Below are positions 56,834 to 64,000 of a DNA stretch of 64,000 nucleotides, one piece after another. How positions within the stretch are numbered: position 1 is the stretch's first letter; each line of letters begins with the position of its first letter. Made by a program: the position numbers and the translations under genes. Under the pieces are notes generated by a model, which saw nothing but the letters and a program-made list of their open reading frames with translations, was not told where the DNA came from and did no database searches. The stretch is from assembly GCA_009664345.1 (NCBI GenBank), contig CP043547.1, positions 186,001-250,000 on the forward strand, in the 5' to 3' direction. The stretch is from Planctomycetales bacterium 10988. GTDB lineage: Bacteria > Planctomycetota > Planctomycetia > Pirellulales > Pb10988.

Positions 56834-58861
56834 TCAAAGCTTGGGAAGAACGACCGGCTTTTCACGTTCAAGCATTCGTAATTCCTCCGTGCGGCGTTCG
56901 CGATTTGGAGGCGGTGGCGGATTATTATTGCCTGGCTCCCGTTCCGGTTCAGGGGGTGGAGCGACGTAGGATTCTTCGACTTTAAACCCAAAGGGGTCTT
57001 TTAATTCTCGCTCCGCCATGTGTGCCCAAGGTGTTCCTGGATTTTGTTCGACACATCGCTCTAGCAGCATCTTTGCTTCAGTAGCAAACTTTTCCGTGGA
57101 AGAACCCATCTTCATTTCTGGGTGGGGGACAAAGTTCCAGCGGTTCGATTCTTGATCAACGAAATTCGGCCCGAGTCCTTTCATCACGGCACAGGCCCAG
57201 TTGTATTCCATATTGCGAACGTACATCGCCAACAATCTGCCGCGGGTCAAATCATACCAAGCCCGCCATCGCGGCGACGGTTCTTCGGCATATTCTTTTT
57301 CAAAACCTTTGGCCCCCATCGCTTGCAAGGCAGTTTCAAGTGTTCGCATGTTGTAAGCAACTGTCTTTTGGGCTTCGATGAGTTGCTGCTGATAATTCGC
57401 ACCGGTCGGGGCAAATTGCAGCGTTGGTGTTTCTTTAAAATTCATCTCATTGGTCACTTTGACCACCCTCATGACGGCTCGGCGGAGCGGACTTTGCTGG
57501 GCTTTATACAAATATTCTTTTGCCGAAATGTATTCTGGCATATAAGGTTGCATCGACTCGAAGGCAAACGGCGATCGGTCCTCTTCTTGATCATTGATAA
57601 AATATGAACCACCGGATTCGACACAAAGCCGCGATAAAGCATAGGGGCCAATGCCGGAATGCAAGGTCTCCAGCTGGGGGCCTTCGAACCAATAGGGCAA
57701 GCCGAGACGTTCTTGGAAGGGAGAGTCTGGGCCACGATCGAGCGGAAGTTGATAGATTTCGCCGTTCTCTGGATGCTTGTAAGATCGATAGCCCAGTTGT
57801 TGTCCAAACATCGCGGAAGGCCCCACCGCAAAGACAGGAATTCTCTGGCGAACACAGAGATTTACCGTTTCTTCTAATCGGCCAAGATCGCTACCCGACT
57901 CATCGGTCCAGACAACAACCATCGTTTGGCGACGATCCCGTGTTTGAATCGGGCGGTATTTCTGAACGCTCCACAAGATGGTGGAAAAGACGTTCTCAAT
58001 ACCGGATTCGTCCACCTGAATCGCATCAATCCCTGCAAGAACTTCCTCTCCATTGGTTGTCGGAGGCATCACTTCTTGGGGAATCTGGCCATATCCGAGA
58101 ACGGCACTCATCAAACCGCCATTGTTTCTCTCTTTGAGTTGATCGAGCTCATCATAGACTTGCTGCAATCGTTCCCGGACCCGGCCGCGTTCTTCGACCT
58201 GACTGATGGAGGCATCAAGGAGCCAGATCACAAACACGGGACCGCGTTCGAGACGACTCATGATTTCAAACGTAATTCGATCCATCGCCCCATCAACGTG
58301 AACGACGGCCTGTCCTACCGTTCCTTCATTAACCAGAACGGGGTCAGTCAAGGCAGCCACCAATGGTTCATCCATCGTGAAGACCTCAAGTTCCGCGACT
58401 TCAGCATTGAACGTTTGCGGTTCCTCGATGATCTCGGCAAGGTCGTCTTGGACCAAAGCGACCGAACCAGCTAGCGATTCAAGCAGCGAATCTTTCGGCT
58501 CGTCGTCGGGAAAAGCTAAATCCAACTCGGGTTCAGGAGGGGTGATCTCCTCTTCTTCCTCGGTAAGCCAGGTAAATTCGTTGAGTTGTTGCTCTTGGGT
58601 AATCTTCCATGTGACCCCGGCAAAACAGCCAATAACCAAGAGATGTAAGGAGATACTGAAGAGAAACCCCTGCATTGTCCGCAAGTCAGCTAGCCCAGAG
58701 ATTTCCTCCAACCGCTGCCACGGCGAGCAGGTCCATTCCTCCAGCAAGGCCTCTTCTTCGGGCAAAAGTGCCAAATCCCCAGCGACGGAAGTCCCTTCCG
58801 AAGAAAAGATCCCGTGAAAATAGGAAAAATTTTTCATCAGTGAGGAAAGACGAAAGAACAT
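56834..58861 (-). CDS. Membrane-anchored von Willebrand factor A-like protein
   Basis: The 675-residue protein has a single membrane helix at about 63-86, a Glu/Pro-rich acidic stretch (about 95-130), a VWA-like domain from about 205 to 375 and a Pro-rich basic tail (about 640-675). The domain begins VFVIWLLDASIS, where the MIDAS motif D-x-S-x-S is intact, and has VVVWTDESGSDLGRLEE later. A second helical half (about 450-600) lacks known motifs. ATG 58861 has GGGAGGG upstream. Such VWA proteins are frequent and unassigned in planctomycetes; adhesion or complex assembly is a guess. Confidence 0.85.
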   Translation of the reverse strand: MFFRLSSLMKNFSYFHGIFSSEGTSVAGDLALLPEEEALLEEWTCSPWQRLEEISGLADLRTMQGFLFSISLHLLVIGCFAGVTWKITQEQQLNEFTWLTEEEEEITPPEPELDLAFPDDEPKDSLLESLAGSVALVQDDLAEIIEEPQTFNAEVAELEVFTMDEPLVAALTDPVLVNEGTVGQAVVHVDGAMDRITFEIMSRLERGPVFVIWLLDASISQVEERGRVRERLQQVYDELDQLKERNNGGLMSAVLGYGQIPQEVMPPTTNGEEVLAGIDAIQVDESGIENVFSTILWSVQKYRPIQTRDRRQTMVVVWTDESGSDLGRLEETVNLCVRQRIPVFAVGPSAMFGQQLGYRSYKHPENGEIYQLPLDRGPDSPFQERLGLPYWFEGPQLETLHSGIGPYALSRLCVESGGSYFINDQEEDRSPFAFESMQPYMPEYISAKEYLYKAQQSPLRRAVMRVVKVTNEMNFKETPTLQFAPTGANYQQQLIEAQKTVAYNMRTLETALQAMGAKGFEKEYAEEPSPRWRAWYDLTRGRLLAMYVRNMEYNWACAVMKGLGPNFVDQESNRWNFVPHPEMKMGSSTEKFATEAKMLLERCVEQNPGTPWAHMAERELKDPFGFKVEESYVAPPPEPEREPGNNNPPPPPNRERRTEELRMLEREKPVVLPKL

Positions 58862-59140
58862 AGGGCCCTCCCTGAAGGGTTTGATTTCGAGACGAATAAC
58901 CTATTCACTTTACCAGGTTTTCGGCTTCGTTGCATCTATTTTTTCTAGTCGCATAGAGAATTGACGGAGAAGCGGAATTGGTTACGAATTGAAGTCGATT
59001 TCTTAATAAGTGCTTCACTTCTTTACCCTCGTATTTTCCTCGACTCCGAAATTGATCTTGTAGAAAAATGGGGGTTTTGTCATCCTTTTCGCTTGGTTTG
59101 GATGATCCATTTTCCTCCGCAAGGACGTCGAGAGGCTATC

Positions 59141-60388
59141 ATGAAATTGTTTTTTTCGGCAGGGGAACCAAGTGGCGATCTGCATGCGGCTAGTCTGATT
59201 CAGGCCCTTTCCAAGCAGAAAGAGGTGGAATGCCGTGGTTATGGAGGGCCGCACATGGAGGAAGCCGGCTGTAAGATCGATTTCGAACTCACGCAGCTCG
59301 CACTGATGGGAATCATCCCCGTTTTGATGAATATTCATCGCTTCTATGCTGTCCATCGTCAAACGAAGCAAATTTTAAAAGAATTTCGCCCTGACGCGGT
59401 CATCTTGGTTGATTTTCCCGGCTTTAACTGGTGGGTTGCCAAAGCGGCGAAGGCAGAAGGAATACCTGTTTATTTCTATTGTCCTCCGCAAATTTGGGGA
59501 TGGGCCGGTTGGCGTATTAAAAAGATGCAACGCCTGGTGGATCATGTCCTTTGTCCCTTGCCCTTTGAAAAACAATTTTTTGAAGAAAGTGGACTCAATA
59601 CGCACTACGTCGGGCATCCCTTCTTTGAAGACATTTCCGATCGCCAGCTTGATGAATCGTTTTTAGAAACTTTGCAAGAGGATGATCGTCCGGTGCTGGG
59701 AGTTTTCCCAGGTTCAAGACGCTTGGAAGTTCTGCGGAATACAAAGGCTTTTGAAAAGACAATCCGGGAACTGAAGAACAAGTATCCAAATGTTAAAGCG
59801 GTCGTTGGTTGCTATAACCATCGTTTGGAAAATATGTTTCGAGAGGAACTCAGTGAAGATCATCTTTTTGATGAAATTCATGTTGGAAAAACACCAGAGA
59901 TTATGCAAGCAGCTCACTGTTGCCTTGCGGTTTCAGGTTCTATTTCGCTTGAGTTAATGCATCATTTAAAACCGACTGTGATTCATTATAAAATCACGCG
60001 TTTTCAATATGTGTTGCAATCTATTTTTCGACGAGTTAAATATGTCACACTCGTCAATTTATTGGCAACAAAAGAGCTTCATCCCAAAGATGTGACACTC
60101 TTTGAACCAACACAACCAGATGCCGATCAAGTTCCTTATCCAGAATATGTCACGATTCAAGATCGTAGTCGAGATTTAGTTGCTCATCTCTTGAAGTGGT
60201 TAACCAATCAAGATGAACATCGACGAAAAGTCACCCAACTAAAAGAGTTGAAAACAAAGTTCGGGTTGCCCGGTGCTTCTGACAATGCCGCGAAAGCGAT
60301 TCTAGAAACTTTGAATCAACCGAAAGCTGACACTTTAAAAGGTCCCCACTTTAAAGAAAATGCTAAAGTTTCTGAACAGGCAAAATAG
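59141..60388 (+). CDS. lpxB: Lipid-A-disaccharide synthase
   Basis: The 415-residue GT19 glycosyltransferase joins UDP-diacylglucosamine and lipid X in lipid A synthesis. It opens MKLFFSAGEPSGDLHAASL, followed by ECRGYGGPHMEEAGCKI, ILVDFPGFNWWVAKAAK, IPVYFYCPPQIWGWAGWR, YVGHPFFED, LGVFPGSRRLEV and AVSGSISLELMHHLKPTVIHYKI, all family blocks. I use the ATG at 59141 with GAGAGG upstream; the open frame extends further to 58961 without family similarity. Other lpx genes are not adjacent. Its presence implies an outer membrane with lipid A-type lipids. Confidence 0.96.
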   Translation: MKLFFSAGEPSGDLHAASLIQALSKQKEVECRGYGGPHMEEAGCKIDFELTQLALMGIIPVLMNIHRFYAVHRQTKQILKEFRPDAVILVDFPGFNWWVAKAAKAEGIPVYFYCPPQIWGWAGWRIKKMQRLVDHVLCPLPFEKQFFEESGLNTHYVGHPFFEDISDRQLDESFLETLQEDDRPVLGVFPGSRRLEVLRNTKAFEKTIRELKNKYPNVKAVVGCYNHRLENMFREELSEDHLFDEIHVGKTPEIMQAAHCCLAVSGSISLELMHHLKPTVIHYKITRFQYVLQSIFRRVKYVTLVNLLATKELHPKDVTLFEPTQPDADQVPYPEYVTIQDRSRDLVAHLLKWLTNQDEHRRKVTQLKELKTKFGLPGASDNAAKAILETLNQPKADTLKGPHFKENAKVSEQAK

Positions 60389-60397
60389 AAAAAAAGG

Positions 60398-61873
60398 TTA
60401 ATCCTTTTCTGGGGCATACTTTTCTAAATATTTAGTAAGCTTTAGTTTTCTACGAGTGCTGTCACTACTCATATAGCGAATTTTTCCAAAGACTTGTCTT
60501 TCAGGGCCCCAGGCCCGATCATAACGCCCAAAGACCCAGAAGATGCCCGAATAAGAGTTCGGATTTCTTCCGTCGAGGGCGTATTTATTATTTAATTCGA
60601 TCAAAGTTTCAAGGGCTTCTTGTGGTCTTTCGGACCAGTGTAGCACTTTTTTACCCCAAAACATTCGCAAGTAATTGTGTAATTTTCCATCACGGACAAG
60701 CTCCGTCTGGGCAGCGTTCCAGATGTCATCATGGGTTTTTGCTTCTTCCCATTCTTCAAAACTATAAAGATATGGGCGGGAATCCTTTTCGTGTTTTTTT
60801 AAACTCTGTTTGGCCCAATCAGGAAGCGATTCGTACTTGTCATAATCCTTTGTATGTGAAGTACAATTATAACCGATTTCTCTCCAGGTAATGATTTCGT
60901 CAAGAAACGCTTCCGCACCTTGGCTCATTCCCCACCAACCTTCACGGCTTCCTTTTGTTTCTTCCGATAAATCGCGGGTGTTCCAATCTTCTTGGTTGGC
61001 TAAATCGTAAAAGATTTGATGCGGCGAGATATGTCCAAAATGTAAATAAGGTGAAAGCCCACTACTATGACGATCTTCCACTTCATTTCTTTTGTCGTGA
61101 TAGTGTTTCAGTAGTTTATTTAAAAAGTCTTTCCAAGTTTTTTCCGCTTCGTTACTTCCTCCATTAATCGCACCTGGTCCAACCGAGTGATCAATCGGGA
61201 GATCACTTAACACACTTGATGAAGCAGAGAGTAACTTTTTAGTCGCAGGGGGCCACCGGTCCGTGATAGACTTGGGAAGTTTTTTTAGTGTGGGAAGTTG
61301 GATTCGAGAGAGTGGATGGTGTCGGGGGGCTTCTTCTAAATAGAGAGGAAGTTCCTTTTGTAAATGTCGGCGGAAACTATGTGCTTTGGTAAAAACTCGA
61401 TCTGTCGCTCTTAAAGGTAGCAAACCGTTACTGTCTATCTTCTCCATTCTTACATCGATTCGCCTTCCAACCAGACGAACCATCGTAGGTAGAAAAAAAC
61501 ATGGAAAATCATCGGTCACAACGACACATGCTTTTTCTGACAGTTTTTCTACCAGCCCTTTTCCTGCCAATTGCTCCGGCTCGATGTATGGATAATAGAG
61601 ACAAGGTTTATCTTGAAGCTCTTCTTGATTGACCGCCATGCCTTGCATGACAAACCGATGAATGCGATCACTGGCCCAACGATAATTACAACGAAGTGCT
61701 TCCAAAATGACTAAAGGTTTCTTTAACTCTTTTGCCCAGTCTACCGCTCTTTGCAAACTATAATTCCACTTCGTTCGTCGGAAAGCGATCATCCAATAAA
61801 GTACAAAATCACCATCTTGATTGATGGGGGCGACATTGACATCGGTGAGACGCAGCTCTGGGAAGGATTTCAT
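60398..61873 (-). CDS. phr: Class II deoxyribodipyrimidine photolyase
   Basis: The 491-residue flavoprotein repairs cyclobutane pyrimidine dimers with light. It has the class II features: FVLYWMIAFRRTKWNYSLQRAVDWA near the N-terminus, SGLSPYLHFGHISPHQIFYDL, DDIWNAAQTELVRDGKLHNYLRM, WGKKVLHWS and LNNKYALDGRNPNSYSGIFWVFGRYDRAWGPERQVFGKIRYMSS, where the FAD-binding and Trp-chain region lies. The size fits class II (about 450-490). It is convergent with lpxB, with nine bases between the stops. Confidence 0.96.
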   Translation of the reverse strand: MKSFPELRLTDVNVAPINQDGDFVLYWMIAFRRTKWNYSLQRAVDWAKELKKPLVILEALRCNYRWASDRIHRFVMQGMAVNQEELQDKPCLYYPYIEPEQLAGKGLVEKLSEKACVVVTDDFPCFFLPTMVRLVGRRIDVRMEKIDSNGLLPLRATDRVFTKAHSFRRHLQKELPLYLEEAPRHHPLSRIQLPTLKKLPKSITDRWPPATKKLLSASSSVLSDLPIDHSVGPGAINGGSNEAEKTWKDFLNKLLKHYHDKRNEVEDRHSSGLSPYLHFGHISPHQIFYDLANQEDWNTRDLSEETKGSREGWWGMSQGAEAFLDEIITWREIGYNCTSHTKDYDKYESLPDWAKQSLKKHEKDSRPYLYSFEEWEEAKTHDDIWNAAQTELVRDGKLHNYLRMFWGKKVLHWSERPQEALETLIELNNKYALDGRNPNSYSGIFWVFGRYDRAWGPERQVFGKIRYMSSDSTRRKLKLTKYLEKYAPEKD

Positions 61874-62185
61874 GAAAGTTTCTAGGCGAGGGATGAAGAA
61901 TGAACAAAGTTTATTGTAAGTTGGGAATTTCTTTTCGAGTAGTTATCTATACATAGGCAAAGTAAAACAATGTACAAGTCGGTTCGCACCAGCAAAGGGG
62001 GGATTTCGCAAAGAAACCAGACTGGTCTTGATTTTTTTTAGCTCTAGACGTACGGTCTTCTTTCGACGTGCAAGTGTTGCCGTAAAGCTGAGAATACGTA
62101 GGCTTGTCGTTTTTCTTTTGCAGGACGCAGGATGCTCCATGCAATCGATTCCTATCGATATTCTCCGAACCTTCGGAGTTTCGGC
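61874..62185. other. Divergent promoter region with inverted repeats
   Basis: These 312 bases hold no gene. At its right end ATCGAT-tcct-ATCGAT (62145-62160) and CTCCGAA-cc-TTCGGAG (62163-62178) lie in tandem directly before the FlgI-like gene. The second one contains its ribosome site. Confidence 0.55.
62163..62178 (+). promoter_or_regulatory. Inverted repeat containing the ribosome binding site
   Basis: CTCCGAA and TTCGGAG are perfect inverted arms. The right arm contains GGAG (62175-62178), the ribosome site seven bases before the ATG at 62186, so folding of the message would hide it. At least six pairs with a four-base loop can form. Confidence 0.45.
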
Positions 62186-64000
62186 ATGATGCCAATCCAA
62201 TCGAACAATTCTATCAACCGGTCTGTTCTCCGTTTTGTTCACGGAAAAAAGGCCCTGTTGCTTAGTTATCTTTTGCTGATTTGTGTGCCTTCTACGGGAT
62301 GTAATGAATTTTCCTTCCGCAAAAGCAAAGAGCTGGAAGCACCTAAGGAAGAGAAATTTGATTCCACGAAGTTGATTCGCGATGTTGCGGTGCCGACAGG
62401 CCAGCAATCGATTCGTGTGGAAGCCGTTGCGTTAGTTACGCAATTGAAGGGAACTGGTGGCGATCCGCCTCCTTCTCCGCAGCGAAATAAGCTCCTCTCG
62501 ATTCTGCAACGAGAAGAAACGAATAATCCAAATCAGGTTCTCGCGTCCCCGGATACCGCTTTGGTTTTAGTCCAAGGTTTTCTGAAGCCGGGAATTCGCA
62601 AAGGGGATACGTTTGATGTGCGTGTCCGCGTGCCGGGGCGAAGTGATACAACGAGCCTTCGTGGTGGATTTTTGATGCCTACGGAACTCCGTGAATTCGC
62701 CGTCCTGGGCGGTGCGATTCGTGAAGGTGATTTGTTAGGGATGGCTCAAGGTCCGATTCTTGTCGACCCTTCCGCGGAAGAGGGAGCAAACCGAATCGAT
62801 GCCACGCGAGGTCGGATTCTCGGCGGGGGGCGTTCTCTGATGGATCGTTCTTTAGGCCTAGTGATGAAGCCGGAATCTCGGTCGGTCAGCTATGCCGCAC
62901 TCACCGCCAAGGCGATTAACCTGCGTTTTCATTCCTTTCAACAAGGGATCAAAAAAGGAACCGCCACCGCGAAACGGGATGACTATATCGAACTCGATGT
63001 TCATCCTGATTACCGAAATAATATCGAGCGTTACCTGCAGGTAGTCCGTTGTATTCCGCTACGGGAATCGGACTCCAAACGCAAGCTTCGCATTGATCAG
63101 TTAAGCCAACAATTGCTTGATCCAATCACGGCTCGAAAGGCCGCGCTTCGTCTGGAAGCGATTGGGAAAGAGGGACTCGAAACTCTGCGAGAAGGCGCAA
63201 ATCACCAAAACGTCGAGGTTCGATTCTATTCCGCCGAGGCGATGGCTTACTTAGGCGATCGGGAAGCGGCAGGTGTTTTGGCGGAGATCGCCCGCGATGA
63301 ACGGGCTTTCCGGGTCTTTGCCTTGAATGCCTTGGCGGCGTTGGATGATTCTTATGAGGAACTTCGGGACTTGATGGATGTCGCTAGTGCGGAAACTCGC
63401 TATGGGGCCTTCCGGGCCTTGTGGACGCTCGACTCTTTTGATCCTTTCGTGCGGGGCGAAATGTTGGGTGGTGAATTTAGTTATCACTTGATCGATTCGC
63501 TCGGACCCCCGATGGTCCATGCCACGCAGAGCAAGCGCGCCGAAATCGTCCTTTTTGGGCATGATCAAACGTTTGTCACGCCGCTTGTCTGCGAAGCCGG
63601 GCCTCGCATCATGGTCCATTCAAACGGAGGAACCGAGATTCAAGTCACCCGTTTTAGCCCAAGTTTGCCTGATGAAAGCCGGATTGTGTCCACAAAAGTG
63701 GATGAAGTCATTCGTGCGATAATCGACCTAGGGGGCACTTATCCCGATGTCGTGCAATGCCTGCAAGAGGCTTACGATGGAAAGGCTCTTCAAGGCCGGT
63801 TCCTCGTGGATGCCTTGCCGGAAGCAGGTCGGATTTACGATCGCGAAATTGCCGAAGCGGATCGGGAATGGGACAAGCCTTCCAAAAGGAAAAAACTAGC
63901 GGAAGAAGTCGATGCCCTTGAAGACGAGCTGGCGAGTGAAGAAGGGGAATCTGCGGAGGACGAGGAAGAAGTCAAAACCGCGTCCTGGAAAAATATGCTC
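62186..64000 (+). CDS. FlgI-like lipoprotein with HEAT-type repeats, 3' end outside window
   Basis: The frame is open for 605 codons to the right edge. It has a long basic N-terminus and lipoprotein signal (hydrophobic segment about 25-38, lipobox ending in Cys41). The next part matches flagellar P-ring protein FlgI: VEAVALVTQLKGTGGDPPPS, the LVLVQGFLKPGIRKGDTFDVRVRVP strand, TTSLRGGFLMPTEL and LLGMAQGPILVDP, in FlgI order. After about residue 300 come HEAT-like helices (EVRFYSAEAMAYLGDREAAGVLAEIARDE). The C-terminus becomes very acidic. It is not in a flagellar cluster; a role as a ring or scaffold in the cell envelope is inference. Confidence 0.85.
   Translation, partial: MMPIQSNNSINRSVLRFVHGKKALLLSYLLLICVPSTGCNEFSFRKSKELEAPKEEKFDSTKLIRDVAVPTGQQSIRVEAVALVTQLKGTGGDPPPSPQRNKLLSILQREETNNPNQVLASPDTALVLVQGFLKPGIRKGDTFDVRVRVPGRSDTTSLRGGFLMPTELREFAVLGGAIREGDLLGMAQGPILVDPSAEEGANRIDATRGRILGGGRSLMDRSLGLVMKPESRSVSYAALTAKAINLRFHSFQQGIKKGTATAKRDDYIELDVHPDYRNNIERYLQVVRCIPLRESDSKRKLRIDQLSQQLLDPITARKAALRLEAIGKEGLETLREGANHQNVEVRFYSAEAMAYLGDREAAGVLAEIARDERAFRVFALNALAALDDSYEELRDLMDVASAETRYGAFRALWTLDSFDPFVRGEMLGGEFSYHLIDSLGPPMVHATQSKRAEIVLFGHDQTFVTPLVCEAGPRIMVHSNGGTEIQVTRFSPSLPDESRIVSTKVDEVIRAIIDLGGTYPDVVQCLQEAYDGKALQGRFLVDALPEAGRIYDREIAEADREWDKPSKRKKLAEEVDALEDELASEEGESAEDEEEVKTASWKNML

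Noticed and set aside
61943-62407. 154-codon minus-strand frame near the right end
   Set aside because: Overlaps the start of the FlgI-like lipoprotein gene, which has a signal peptide and family motifs on the plus strand.

Overview
The window is bacterial chromosomal DNA, dense in genes, of moderate GC by eye, and points to the phylum Planctomycetota (class Planctomycetia; I cannot name the genus). The pointers are a Tat-exported DUF1501 protein, a PQQ-like propeller protein, a PEP-CTERM protein, a SpoVG with an added zinc ribbon, a FlgI-like lipoprotein outside any flagellar operon, a VWA protein with a proline-rich tail, an LpxB gene and many long secreted or membrane proteins of no known function. 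No rRNA, tRNA, CRISPR array, integrase or transposase was seen.

Layout. 1-2300: end of a secreted propeller protein, a thioredoxin-like lipoprotein and a membrane-anchored unknown. 1928-8505: a minus-strand iron-sulfur block, transcribed sufR, nuoB, sufC, sufB, sufD, Rieske ferredoxin, sufT and a LigD-type phosphoesterase. 8600-13000: a decayed gene tail with its terminator, a Na+/amino acid symporter, a universal stress protein and acetolactate synthase. 13300-18500: a TPR protein, a divergent dnaA without clear DnaA boxes, and a large exported repeat protein. 18548-24911: a YhaM-like nuclease, RNase R, FabZ and FabI in one tight run, preceded by glycerol kinase. 25449-31000: a sugar transferase, a PEP-CTERM protein, a LON-domain protein and UvrB. 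30743-39824: ispE-spoVG, tyrA-purL-purQ, a GspF-like protein and a class IV aminotransferase. 39825-42917: a 0.9 kb AT-rich gap with short repeats, a histone H1-like protein and dihydroorotase. 43004-49039: three unknown membrane or exported proteins and a DUF1501 protein. 49485-56748: a Sua5-type tRNA-modification enzyme, then a plus-strand run of site-2 protease, SGNH-like hydrolase, membrane-embedded MutS-like ATPase, methyltransferase and membrane-anchored PIN-like protein. 56834-64000: a VWA protein, LpxB, a class II photolyase and a FlgI-like lipoprotein cut by the window edge.

Most genes are housekeeping: Fe-S assembly, fatty acid, purine, pyrimidine, isoprenoid and amino acid synthesis, and DNA repair. 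The least expected items are (i) a short dispersed repeat with GGTCAA/TTGACC ends, seen three times, (ii) a lysine-rich protein with two helix-turn-helix-like repeats separated by H1-like tails, (iii) the membrane MutS and membrane PIN pair, (iv) an orphan nuoB and a LigD phosphoesterase inside the suf cluster, and (v) a FlgI-derived lipoprotein whose ribosome binding site lies in an inverted repeat. All functional calls come from reading motifs; no database search was run.
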